DNA of 16,172 nucleotides, taken from assembly GCA_003501525.1 (NCBI GenBank), contig DNPI01000221.1, positions 1-16,172 on the forward strand. The letters are read 5' to 3'. The stretch's first letter is position 1. Each line of letters opens with the position of its first letter. The DNA is from Planctomycetota bacterium (lineage in GTDB: Bacteria > Planctomycetota > UBA1135). Below are positions 6,530 to 13,963 of the stretch, one piece after another. The notes beneath the pieces are model-generated. The model did not search any database. It was given only the letters and a program-made list of their open reading frames with translations, and was not told the DNA's origin. The position numbers and the translations under genes are program-made.

Positions 6530-8133
6530 TTCCAACTCCGCGGCTCTCTAACCGTGCACCGTGGTTAGAAGGCGGTTTGCTTGCTCTTGTTGTTTTTTGT
6601 GTTTATTTCTTTGGTGGTGAAGCAGTTTTAGTGTCTTATCACGGGATGCTTCACTCTGCAGTAGGTGAGGCGGTTCTAAGAGGAGGGTTTGCTCCGGATA
6701 ATCCTTATCACGCTGGTGAAAGCCTCCGGTATTACCTCCTTTATCCTGGGTTAGGGGTAGGGATTGGTCGGGTTGGTATTGGCCCTCTGTGGGGATTTGC
6801 TTTGCTGAACTGCATTGCAGCTTTACTTTTTGGACCAGCTTTAGATTCTTTAGGGAAATCCTTTGGATTGGGTTGGATTTCTCGTCGCTTTGTTTTTTTG
6901 GCGGCCATTTTAGGTTTTAATGGTTTCGGGTGGTTTGTAGGGCTGTTTGCTGACCCTATTGGTCCGCGACCACCATTGTTGGCTCTTTCGCATACAACCG
7001 GGACTGGATTGGCTTGGGCGTGGGATGCTCGATTGCAGGCTTTTCTTCCCAAGTTTCTCAATCCATCTTCATTTTCCCTTGCGCTTCCTTTTGGGATTTT
7101 TCTGTTGTCCCACGCTGCTCAGGCTCAAGGCCGAGCAAAGAGAGCAATTCTTCCTGCTTCTTTAGCCCTTGCTTTAAATCCGCTAGTCGGGCTGTTTTTT
7201 GGAACGATTGCCGCCCTTTGGAAGTTGCCGAGCTGCGTCCGTCAGCAGGGATTTGCGCGCTGGGCTTGGCCATTATCTGGAATTATTTCGGTTGTTCTTG
7301 CTTTGCCCTTTCTGTGGCCGCTTGTCGGGGAAAGTGTTTCAGGGCCTTCTCTCCTCGCGGGATTTTCTTTTTCGGGATCAGCAGCGTCTAATTTTTTTGG
7401 CCCACTTTTTCTCCTCCTTGTTGCAGGTTGCCTAGGTATGAGCCAGGCTTCTTTGAGGATGCGGTGGATGATTGCGGTTGGCGTCGCCTGCGCCTTACTG
7501 GGGCTTTTTTCGGGACCATTGCCTTGGGGGAATGAATATAAGTTTGCACGGCTTGCAGGAGTCCTCCTTGCGGTTCCTGCAGGCATTTTCCTGTCGCGGC
7601 TAAGAAATAATTTTGGATTAGTGATTCTTGTTTTTACTCTCCCGACATTGTGGATGGTGCTCTCCTCTTATCTTTCTTGGGACAGGTCTTTGGCGACGGA
7701 TCCGCCTAGATGGGAAGTGGAAGGGGGGCGATTAGTGGCACCGGGTTCTTTGATTCTTAACGCTGAGGCATCGATCCCAGAGAGTGTCCCGCTACTTGTT
7801 CTGGGAGACCCGGGAGGACGCCTGAGGCAAGGCATCTCTATTACGGGGAACCCCTTGGCCCCGCTCTTACATCGTTCTTTATTGGTTGATGAACCCCATA
7901 TCCATAATGCGCGAATACCGAGCCTGAGGAGTCGATTGGAAGACCGGAGGAAAGTCCGCCAAGGCGATGCCTCGGCCTTACAGAGAATGCGATTGTTGCT
8001 GCCTAAGGAAGCAATGATGGTTATGAGTGAGATCGGTGGCTCTGAAGAAAGTGTTTTGCGCTTAGCTGGTGCGCGGCTGCTGGCCGAAGAGGAGACGGTG
8101 AAGTTGTGGCTTCTGCCGCCGCTTGATAATTAA
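6526..8133 (+). CDS. GT-C-like polytopic membrane protein with C-terminal soluble domain
   Basis: The product is 535 residues. Residues 1-385 contain roughly ten hydrophobic segments; the remainder (about 386-535) is hydrophilic and mixed alpha/beta. The first loop (about 38-70, HGMLHSAV then DNPYHAGESLRYY) and the later GNEYKF segment (335-340) resemble the pattern in GT-C-fold membrane glycosyltransferase-like proteins of unknown function, where an acidic/His loop after the first helix holds the active site. The expected Asp in that loop is not obvious. A strong Shine-Dalgarno (GGAGG, 6514-6518) and an ATGA overlap with the upstream lipoprotein gene show tight co-expression. A role in transferring or modifying an envelope glycan or lipid headgroup is inference. 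I cannot name a gene. Confidence 0.6.
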   Translation: MIPTPRLSNRAPWLEGGLLALVVFCVYFFGGEAVLVSYHGMLHSAVGEAVLRGGFAPDNPYHAGESLRYYLLYPGLGVGIGRVGIGPLWGFALLNCIAALLFGPALDSLGKSFGLGWISRRFVFLAAILGFNGFGWFVGLFADPIGPRPPLLALSHTTGTGLAWAWDARLQAFLPKFLNPSSFSLALPFGIFLLSHAAQAQGRAKRAILPASLALALNPLVGLFFGTIAALWKLPSCVRQQGFARWAWPLSGIISVVLALPFLWPLVGESVSGPSLLAGFSFSGSAASNFFGPLFLLLVAGCLGMSQASLRMRWMIAVGVACALLGLFSGPLPWGNEYKFARLAGVLLAVPAGIFLSRLRNNFGLVILVFTLPTLWMVLSSYLSWDRSLATDPPRWEVEGGRLVAPGSLILNAEASIPESVPLLVLGDPGGRLRQGISITGNPLAPLLHRSLLVDEPHIHNARIPSLRSRLEDRRKVRQGDASALQRMRLLLPKEAMMVMSEIGGSEESVLRLAGARLLAEEETVKLWLLPPLDN

Positions 8134-8177
8134 GCTCCGAACAAAGGACTTATTAGTGCTCTCTGCCGTAGCCTTTC

Positions 8178-8183
8178 TACAAT
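8178..8183 (+). promoter_or_regulatory. Candidate -10 box for coaD, leaderless geometry
   Basis: TACAAT ends exactly six bases before ATG 8190. A sigma-70-type -10 box spans -12 to -7, which would place +1 on the A of the start codon. No Shine-Dalgarno is present (the six bases are pyrimidine-rich) and no convincing -35 is seen. The rest of the 56-base gap (8134-8189) holds nothing else I recognise. Confidence 0.5.
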
Positions 8184-8189
8184 TCTTTT

Positions 8190-8681
8190 ATGCACGAGGC
8201 TCCGAACGCGCTTTTTCCAGGTTCTTTTGACCCTCCGACTTTGGGGCATCTCGATTTAATCCAGAGAGGGGTAAATCTTTTTGGTTCACTTTGGGTTGGC
8301 GTCGCTTCCAATCCGCACAAAGAGGGCCTTTTTACCGTGGAAGAGAGGATTTCTATGATCAAGGAAATGACGTCAGACCTTGCCGTAGAGGTCAGTGCTA
8401 TTGATGGTCTTGTTGCGAGGGCTGCCCATGAACGGGGGGTCACCACGCTTCTTCGAGGCATCCGATCTTCTGCTGACCTTGACCTTGAGTATCCGATGGC
8501 TATGACCAACCGTCAGTTGTGCGATGATTTGGAGACGGTTTGTCTCCTGACTCGCGCTAGCTTCTCCACTCTTTCAAGTCGGCTTCTGCGTGAGGTTTAC
8601 GCTGCGGGAGGTGAACTTCCAAGGTTTTTAACCTCTTCTGTACACCAAGCACTTTGTAAGAAATATTCAAATCATGAGTAG
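8190..8681 (+). CDS. coaD: Phosphopantetheine adenylyltransferase (CoaD)
   Basis: CoaD transfers AMP from ATP to 4'-phosphopantetheine, the fourth step of coenzyme A synthesis in the cytoplasm. The 163-residue length is normal. The nucleotidyltransferase signature GSFDPPTLGH (11-20, with the TxGH motif) is followed by NPHKEGLFTVEERI (41-54). RGIRSSADLDLEYPMAMTNRQL spans 89-110 and corresponds to the conserved RGLR...E..MA..N block. LSSRLLREV (128-136) corresponds to the SSS.VKE motif. The start ATG 8190 is supported by the position of the GSFDPP motif. The gene is the first of a new transcription unit after a 56-base gap and has a TACAAT box placed for a leaderless mRNA. Its end overlaps the RidA gene by eight bases, which suggests coupling. 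Confidence 0.93.
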   Translation: MHEAPNALFPGSFDPPTLGHLDLIQRGVNLFGSLWVGVASNPHKEGLFTVEERISMIKEMTSDLAVEVSAIDGLVARAAHERGVTTLLRGIRSSADLDLEYPMAMTNRQLCDDLETVCLLTRASFSTLSSRLLREVYAAGGELPRFLTSSVHQALCKKYSNHE

Positions 8682-9066
8682 CTCACCATTATTGCGGCAG
8701 TTTTCTTCCGAAGCGGCTCCTCCGCCTAGTGGCCCGTACAGTCAAGCTGTTGAAGCGGGGGGGTTGCTTTTCTTAAGTGGGCAAATCGGTTTGAAGCCTG
8801 ATGTAGAGGGGCTTCCGGAAGGGGTCGAAGATCAAGCAGTGCAGGTGTTGAAAAATCTAGAAGCTGTTTTGCATGCAGCGAATTCGACGACAAACAAGGT
8901 CGCGAAAGTGGCGATATACCTTGTTGATTTGGGCGATTTCTCTTTGGTAAATGAAATCTACAAAGATTTTTTTGGAGAACATCGCCCTGCTCGCGTTTGC
9001 GTCGGCGTTGCCTCTTTGCCACTTGGCGCTAAGGTTGAAATGGATTTTATTGCTCTCGCGAGTTGA
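8674..9066 (+). CDS. RidA (YjgF/YER057c/UK114) family enamine/imine deaminase
   Basis: RidA proteins hydrolyse reactive 2-aminoacrylate and related imines formed by PLP enzymes, protecting the cell from enzyme damage; they act as cytoplasmic trimers. The 130-residue protein has the family's standard length and blocks: GPYSQAV (20-26), LFLSGQIGL (32-40), the DQAVQVLKNLEAVL helix (53-66), VNEIYKDFF (92-100), then RPARVCVGVASLP with R107 as the catalytic carboxylate-binding arginine, and E122 in KVEMDFIA. ATG 8674 lies inside the last codons of coaD (8-base overlap). The Shine-Dalgarno is weak, so translation is probably coupled to coaD. The 3' end overlaps the convergent permease gene by 20 bases. 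Exact subfamily (true RidA versus Rid1-7) is not resolved. Confidence 0.92.
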   Translation: MSSSPLLRQFSSEAAPPPSGPYSQAVEAGGLLFLSGQIGLKPDVEGLPEGVEDQAVQVLKNLEAVLHAANSTTNKVAKVAIYLVDLGDFSLVNEIYKDFFGEHRPARVCVGVASLPLGAKVEMDFIALAS

Positions 9067-9904
9067 GTCTTTTTTGCACTCCGTCACTCAAGCACTGAAA
9101 GGCTAAGAGGGTTAGCGCTAGTGCAGCACCCGGAGCTGCCAATATCCACCAGCAGTCCACAAGAGGATTCAGAGTTGCCAGGCCGTCTCTGGCGAGGGTC
9201 CCCCAAGAAACAGCAGGCGCTTCTACTCCTAGTCCTAAAAAACTAAGAAAGGCTTCCATCAGCATTACGCGGGGTAGTGTTAGTGTCAGCATAACTAAAA
9301 CAGTAGCCAGCAGGTGGGGTAGAACGTGTCGGAAGAGAATAGAAGGGGTTGAAGCTCCTAGGCTCTGCGCAGCTTCGACAAAGGCAGTTTTTCTAAGCCG
9401 TAAAGCTTCGGCTCTAGCGACCCTTGCGGTGGGTAACCAGAACAAGGCTCCGACTGCGAAATAGAAGAGATGAATTCTTTCTATGCCAACTTTGTCCATC
9501 TCGATGCGGTATTCCTGAAGAAGGGTGAGGAGGAAGAGCACTACAACTACTAGGGGAACACTTTCCAGGCCATCGCAAAAGCGCATCATCCATCTGTCTA
9601 TTCGCCCGCCGCGATAGCCGGCAACGGCGCCCCATGGTAAACCGACGAGAAGGGCTACTAAGCTTCCGAGGAGTCCAACTGTTAGCGATACTCTTGCTCC
9701 CCAAAGAACCCGTGCAGCAATATCTCGTCCTTGGGCATCGGTTCCGAGGACAGGGCTCGCTATCCAATTTGGAGGCGTGAGCGCATGTTCCAGGGAGAAT
9801 GTCGCAGGGTTTGGTAGTGGCAATAGAGGGACAACCAGAGCACCTATAACCAGCGCAAAGAGGAAGCAGATCGCTATTTTGGTCCCAGTATCGAGAGGCA
9901 TCAT
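9047..9904 (-). CDS. Peptide ABC transporter permease, DppC/OppC type
   Basis: This 285-residue inner-membrane permease is one of two that form the channel of a peptide/nickel-class (PepT) importer. After one N-terminal membrane segment comes the conserved LGTDAQGRDIAARVLWGAR (53-71), the entry signature of the OppC family. The EAA loop that docks the ATPase is at 177-183 in FVEAAQSLGAS, followed by ILFRHVLPH. SFLGLGVEAPAVSWG near the C-terminus is also typical. The preferred start is ATG 9904: it overlaps the TGA of the upstream permease by one base (TGATG). A TTG three bases upstream and a second ATG at 9901 are alternatives. It is the last gene of the binding protein-permease-permease operon and runs 20 bases into the convergent RidA gene. 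Confidence 0.9.
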   Translation of the reverse strand: MMPLDTGTKIAICFLFALVIGALVVPLLPLPNPATFSLEHALTPPNWIASPVLGTDAQGRDIAARVLWGARVSLTVGLLGSLVALLVGLPWGAVAGYRGGRIDRWMMRFCDGLESVPLVVVVLFLLTLLQEYRIEMDKVGIERIHLFYFAVGALFWLPTARVARAEALRLRKTAFVEAAQSLGASTPSILFRHVLPHLLATVLVMLTLTLPRVMLMEAFLSFLGLGVEAPAVSWGTLARDGLATLNPLVDCWWILAAPGAALALTLLAFQCLSDGVQKRLNSREQ

Positions 9905-10815
9905 CAAGTTTCGATCCTTGGGTCAAGGCGAGATACCCAAATATCCGCAGCCCAAGTTGCAGCGCCAAGTAAAGCGGTGTAAAGAACGGTGGCCCCTAGG
10001 GCAAGGGTGTAATCACGGTTGAGCGCAGCCTGGACGAAGTGGGTTCCGATTCCGGGAAGCGCGAATATCTGTTCTATCACAAGAGAACCTGTGAGCATCC
10101 CTGCTGTGGCTGGCCCCAGAAATGCGGCTACGGGGACTAATGTTCGTGGAAGAACATGAAAGCGGAGAATGTGGAGCTCTGGCAATCCTCTAGAGCGGGC
10201 CGCCCGAATGGAATCTTCAGCAAGGATTTTTAGTCCTTCGGCTCGAACTAACCGAGACAGTTGCCCGGCAAAGGGGAGGCCGAGAGCAAGGGAAGGAAGG
10301 ATAAAGTGGGTCGCCTGTTCAGAGCCCGCTGAAGGGAGCCACCCTAAATAAAACGAGAAGTAGGCAACGCCAAGTCCGGCAAGGATGAAATTAGGTATCC
10401 CCATAACCAGGCTCGAGGTCCACCGTGTAATCGTGTCAATTTTTCCGCTAGGTCGCCGAGCTGATCCTAGCCCAGATGTGACTCCGAGAACAACGGCAAC
10501 GAGAATCCCCCCAAGCCCAAGGCCGAGTGAAACCGGAATCCCGGCGGAGAGAATTTCCCAAACGCCTAAATCTCGGTAGTGCATGGATGGCCCCAAGTTT
10601 CCTCGGAGCAGTCCGCGCAATGCTTCTATGTATTGGTGAAGTATGGACTGATCCAGGTGATAGTGAGCCTCCAGAGCTTCGCGTACTTCTGGGGATAAGC
10701 TTCTCTCCGAATCGAACGGCCCTCCTCGTGTGCTGCGAACGAGTAGAAAAGCTACCGCGTGTACAGCAAGAATGGTGAGGGCCCAAGATCCAAGCCGCCG
10801 GAGGAAAGCATTCAT
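9904..10815 (-). CDS. Peptide ABC transporter permease, DppB/OppB type
   Basis: This is the partner permease of the importer, 303 residues from ATG 10815. That start overlaps the TGA of the upstream binding-protein gene (ATGA) and is preceded by a GGAGCGGAG Shine-Dalgarno-like sequence. An in-frame GTG-type start 33 bases upstream would add 11 polar residues inside the neighbouring gene and is less likely. Features are an N-terminal membrane helix (LRRLGSWALTILAVHAVAF), the periplasmic HYHLDQSILHQYIEALRGLLRGNLG region (51-75) typical of OppB, the ATPase-docking loop around 202-223 (SIRAARSRGLPELHILRFHVLP), and GSLVIEQIFALPGIG (243-257), a strongly conserved OppB block. It works with the OppC-type permease and the divergently encoded double ATPase. 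Confidence 0.9.
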   Translation of the reverse strand: MNAFLRRLGSWALTILAVHAVAFLLVRSTRGGPFDSERSLSPEVREALEAHYHLDQSILHQYIEALRGLLRGNLGPSMHYRDLGVWEILSAGIPVSLGLGLGGILVAVVLGVTSGLGSARRPSGKIDTITRWTSSLVMGIPNFILAGLGVAYFSFYLGWLPSAGSEQATHFILPSLALGLPFAGQLSRLVRAEGLKILAEDSIRAARSRGLPELHILRFHVLPRTLVPVAAFLGPATAGMLTGSLVIEQIFALPGIGTHFVQAALNRDYTLALGATVLYTALLGAATWAADIWVSRLDPRIET

Positions 10816-12281
10816 TTGGCTCCGCTCCGAGGTCGAATGCGTTCCCAATTAATATTCCCCATTGGGCCAGGCCGAATATTGCTCCATTGGCTGGAGATTA
10901 AATCGGTGCCCGCTTCATGTGTCAGTGGAACAATAGGCCCACCTCTGATTAATAGACTTTCGGCTCTTCGTAGGATTTTCAGCCTTTCCGATGGATTCCC
11001 TTCTTGGCTGGCCATATCAAGCAGTGTGTCGTACTGAACATTTTCCCACCCTGTTCGATTGTTTCCGCTGTCGGAGTGAAATATTTCGAGGAAAGAAAGT
11101 GGATCGGGATAATCAGCAATCCAAGAGGAGAGGGATATTTGATAATTCCCGGATTGCTGAGTTCGGAGAAATGCTTTCCATTCTTGATTTACTAATAGAA
11201 CCTCAACTCCAAGATTTCGCTTCCATTGGTCCTGAAGGAACTCGGCTACAATTCGGTTAGCATCTGAAGAAGGAAAGATGAGTTCGAGCCTCCCGTGTAA
11301 TTTAGGCTTAACGGGGTGGCTAAAGCGTGAGGGAAGAGGAGGGGCGTATCCCGGTAATCCTGGGGGAGTGAGGGAAATAGCAGGTATTGACCCTGGCCCT
11401 ACGACCTCTGCTAATTTCTTTCTATCAATGGCGTCGGAAAGCGTTTTTATTGTTGAATAATCGTGAATAGAAGACGGGGGGGCCTGAAAGCGAAGAAATG
11501 TGGTCCCGAGGCGAGGCGAGGCGGAGAAAGAGGGTTCCTTTTTCTTAACGAGCGCAAGTGCTGCCAATCTGGGGACTAGAGGAGTCCAGTCAACTTCACC
11601 GGAGAGGAATAAATTGAGTGCTGTAAACGAAGATTCGACGGTCAAGAAATCAATCGATTCAGGGGCTTCACTGTTTTTCTTCCAGTAGAAAGGGTTTCGG
11701 ATAACGCGAACTCTATCGCGAATCTTCCAATATTTTAAGGTGTATGGTCCGCTGCTTACTTCGCCTGGAATCTCATTCTCATTACGTAGGCCTGGAGGGA
11801 TTGGTGCGAGAGCCGGCCAGGAGCACATTGCAGGAAATTGCGGTTGAGGATTCGGAAACTCGATGCGTACTGAATTGGAAGAAGTCGAGATAGAAGCATC
11901 GGCCACCCAATTTTGATAGGGAGCTCCTGTCTTTGGGTTCTGCAGTCGAACCCAAGAAGCTTTGACATCCTTTGTCGTAAGGGGGGAACCGTCAGACCAA
12001 CGAAGATTGTCGCGTATTTTAAATGTCCAAATTCTTCCGTTCTCTGAGGGTGTCCAGGTTTCGGCTAGCCCGGGCATGACTTCCAGGTTGGTTGGATTCG
12101 ATTTCGTTAATCCTGCCCATAGAGAAGAGAGAATTCTTCCTTCCGAGACGCTTGACGCAAGATGAGGATCGAGCGAAGAAGGATCGGGACCATTGGCAAT
12201 CCGTAGGGCCGCAGGGTCTTTTCCGCATGCTCCTGCATGGAGGAGTAATGCGGTGACCAAGACCCCTCTTAATACACTCAT
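10812..12281 (-). CDS. Extracellular peptide-binding lipoprotein, SBP family 5 (OppA/DppA-like)
   Basis: The 489-residue protein captures peptides (or a related ligand) and delivers them to the permeases. It begins with a signal peptide ending in HAGAC, with C19 as the likely lipidated residue. The family-5 layout is clear: NGPDPSSLDPHLASS (30-44), the GLAETWTPSENGRIWTFKIR and LRWSDGSPLTTKDV blocks, SGPYTLKYW, and later SSWIADYPDPLSFLEIF, the hallmark C-lobe segment. Ligand specificity is not readable. The gene is the first of the leftward operon. TATCCT lies exactly six bases before its ATG on the minus strand and no Shine-Dalgarno is visible, suggesting a leaderless mRNA. Its TGA overlaps the next start by the ATGA pattern. 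Confidence 0.92.
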   Translation of the reverse strand: MSVLRGVLVTALLLHAGACGKDPAALRIANGPDPSSLDPHLASSVSEGRILSSLWAGLTKSNPTNLEVMPGLAETWTPSENGRIWTFKIRDNLRWSDGSPLTTKDVKASWVRLQNPKTGAPYQNWVADASISTSSNSVRIEFPNPQPQFPAMCSWPALAPIPPGLRNENEIPGEVSSGPYTLKYWKIRDRVRVIRNPFYWKKNSEAPESIDFLTVESSFTALNLFLSGEVDWTPLVPRLAALALVKKKEPSFSASPRLGTTFLRFQAPPSSIHDYSTIKTLSDAIDRKKLAEVVGPGSIPAISLTPPGLPGYAPPLPSRFSHPVKPKLHGRLELIFPSSDANRIVAEFLQDQWKRNLGVEVLLVNQEWKAFLRTQQSGNYQISLSSWIADYPDPLSFLEIFHSDSGNNRTGWENVQYDTLLDMASQEGNPSERLKILRRAESLLIRGGPIVPLTHEAGTDLISSQWSNIRPGPMGNINWERIRPRSGAK

Positions 12282-12287
12282 ATTCGC

Positions 12288-12293
12288 AGGATA
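12288..12293 (-). promoter_or_regulatory. Candidate -10 box for the binding-protein operon, leaderless geometry
   Basis: On the minus strand TATCCT ends six bases before the ATG at 12281-12279, so the predicted +1 is the A of the start codon. No Shine-Dalgarno is present. Its expected -35 position (about 12311-12316) falls on the opposing -10 box, and I see no -35 consensus there. Confidence 0.45.
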
Positions 12294-12307
12294 GCCTCGG
12301 CGGCACC

Positions 12308-12313
12308 TAGAAT
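12308..12313 (+). promoter_or_regulatory. Candidate -10 box for the fused ATPase gene, leaderless geometry
   Basis: TAGAAT ends six bases before GTG 12320; the intervening bases are TCCCCC, with no Shine-Dalgarno. The predicted +1 is the G of the GTG. The expected -35 position overlaps the opposing -10 box of the binding-protein gene, so the two promoters probably cannot be occupied at the same time. Confidence 0.45.
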
Positions 12314-12319
12314 TCCCCC

Positions 12320-13963
12320 GTGTCGCAAACTCCCTTACTAGAGGTCCAAGGTTTGAGCCTGGAAACTAGTCCGCTTAATGCTCCGGGCCAAGCGTTGGTT
12401 TCCGATTTCAACTTAACTATTAGAGCAGGTGAAACAGTCGGGATCCTTGGCGAGTCTGGTAGTGGAAAATCTCTAACTTCACTGGCCCTTCTTGGATTGC
12501 TGCCGACTGGAGTGAAAAGGACGCAAGGTAGTGTTGCTTTCGCGGGGGAGCCGTTGACGAACCTAGGAGAAAGAGAATTACAATCTTTCCGAGGAGGGAA
12601 GATGGCCCTCGTCTTGCAAGATCCGACTGGCGCTTTGAATCCTGTCATTCGTGTAGGCAAACAGGTAGAAGAAGTGCTCGTTCTTCATAGACCGGACATG
12701 GACAGCTCGGCGCGAAAAGCGAGGATCGAAGAGATTTTCCTAGAGCTGGATTTACAAGACCCAGGTTTAATCGCTAATCGATTCCCTCATGAGTTGAGCG
12801 GGGGGCAACGCCAACGTGTTCTTTTAGCAATCGCTTTGGCGGGTGATCCTGAACTCCTGATAGCTGATGAGCCGACCACTGCCTTGGATTCGACCGTTCA
12901 AGCCAAGATCCTCGACCTTGTGAAAGGTATCGTCGAAGCACGACAGCTTTCACTGCTTTGGATTAGTCATGATTTAGGTGTTTTGGCCTACATGTGCGAG
13001 AGGATTCTTGTCCTTAATGAGGGGCGAATTATTGAGGAAGGGCCGGTCGCTAAAATTTTTGGTAGCCCGGAGCAGATTGAAACTCGTGAACTGGTCCGTG
13101 CTTTTCCTCGTATTGACTCCTTGAGCGAGCCTCCTTCTGGAGGCGGATCTCTGGATTCTTCGGTTTTAACGATTGAGAATCTGGAGGTTAGTTATCCAGA
13201 GACCAGGACATTTTTCGGGCGAGTAAAGACGTGGAGAGAGGCTCTTTCTGGTATTGACTTAGTTTTAGAGGCGGGGAAGACCTTGGCTCTTGTTGGAGAA
13301 TCCGGGGCAGGGAAAACAAGCGTTGTGCGTGCGATTTTGGGGTTGACTGCTGCCCGTGGGGCTATTCGTTTACGGTGTGCTTCGGGTGAAGTTGTTGATC
13401 TCCTCTCGATTAAGGAAAAGCGTTTAAGGCCGCTTCGTAAAGAAATGGGTTTTGTCTTTCAAGATCCGCGCACGAGTCTTAACCCTAAAAAGAAGATTGG
13501 TTGGTCGATAGGTGAGCCTTTTTTGATTCATGAGCCCTTGGCAGCGGAGATTGTGCGCGAAAGAGTCAGTGCGCTTTTGGCGGATGTCGGTTTGTCAGTT
13601 GACGATGCGAATCGCTTCCCCCATGAAATGAGTGGTGGGCAACTACAGAGGGCTGCTATTGCTAGGGCGCTAGCTCTTCGGCCACGGCTGATTCTCCTTG
13701 ATGAATCGGTAAGTGCCTTGGATGCAGTTGTCCAAGACAAGATCCTTGACTTGCTCAGTAATATTCAGAGTCGCCATGACGTGGCGTATCTTTTTATTAC
13801 GCATGATTTGAGAGCGGCTCGCCGTTTAGCTCATGAAGTGGCCGTGTTGCAAAACGGAGAGCTTGTGGAGCATGGAACAGCAGAACGAGTGTTCGGAGAA
13901 CCTGTCCATCCGCACACCCAGGAACTTTTGAATTCAGTTGTCGAAATTGGTGCTGCCTCATGA
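12320..13963 (+). CDS. Fused double-ATPase of a peptide ABC transporter (OppD-OppF type)
   Basis: The 547-residue protein has two complete ABC nucleotide-binding domains in one chain, as in YejF or GsiA, so it can power the importer without separate OppD and OppF. Domain 1: Walker A GESGSGKS (44-51), Q-loop at Q100, signature LSGGQ (159-163), Walker B LLIADEP (D183/E184), switch H217. Domain 2: Walker A GESGAGKT (326-333), Q381, signature MSGGQ (437-441), Walker B LILLDES (D461/E462), H495, then HPHTQELL. The Cys-rich tail of OppD after domain 1 is reduced to a short Ser/Gly linker (about 266-282). The start is GTG 12320, placed just before the first beta-strand and next to a leaderless-type -10. 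The gene diverges from the permease operon and overlaps the HAD gene (ATGA). Confidence 0.92.
   Translation: MSQTPLLEVQGLSLETSPLNAPGQALVSDFNLTIRAGETVGILGESGSGKSLTSLALLGLLPTGVKRTQGSVAFAGEPLTNLGERELQSFRGGKMALVLQDPTGALNPVIRVGKQVEEVLVLHRPDMDSSARKARIEEIFLELDLQDPGLIANRFPHELSGGQRQRVLLAIALAGDPELLIADEPTTALDSTVQAKILDLVKGIVEARQLSLLWISHDLGVLAYMCERILVLNEGRIIEEGPVAKIFGSPEQIETRELVRAFPRIDSLSEPPSGGGSLDSSVLTIENLEVSYPETRTFFGRVKTWREALSGIDLVLEAGKTLALVGESGAGKTSVVRAILGLTAARGAIRLRCASGEVVDLLSIKEKRLRPLRKEMGFVFQDPRTSLNPKKKIGWSIGEPFLIHEPLAAEIVRERVSALLADVGLSVDDANRFPHEMSGGQLQRAAIARALALRPRLILLDESVSALDAVVQDKILDLLSNIQSRHDVAYLFITHDLRAARRLAHEVAVLQNGELVEHGTAERVFGEPVHPHTQELLNSVVEIGAAS

Noticed and set aside
8134..8207. Nine-base direct repeat GCTCCGAAC at 8134-8142 and 8199-8207, flanking the coaD promoter
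   Set aside because: The second copy encodes residues of CoaD and the length is within chance for this region; no further copies or duplicated flanks were seen.
9055..9075. Palindrome CTCGCGAG followed by a T-rich stretch at the RidA/permease junction, a possible terminator
   Set aside because: The palindrome has no loop and lies within two coding ends; the T tract begins seven bases later, so it does not form a normal intrinsic terminator.
10816..10848. Upstream start for the OppB-type permease
   Set aside because: It lies inside the binding-protein gene and adds 11 polar residues not expected before the first membrane helix; ATG 10815 has a Shine-Dalgarno-like sequence and an ATGA overlap.
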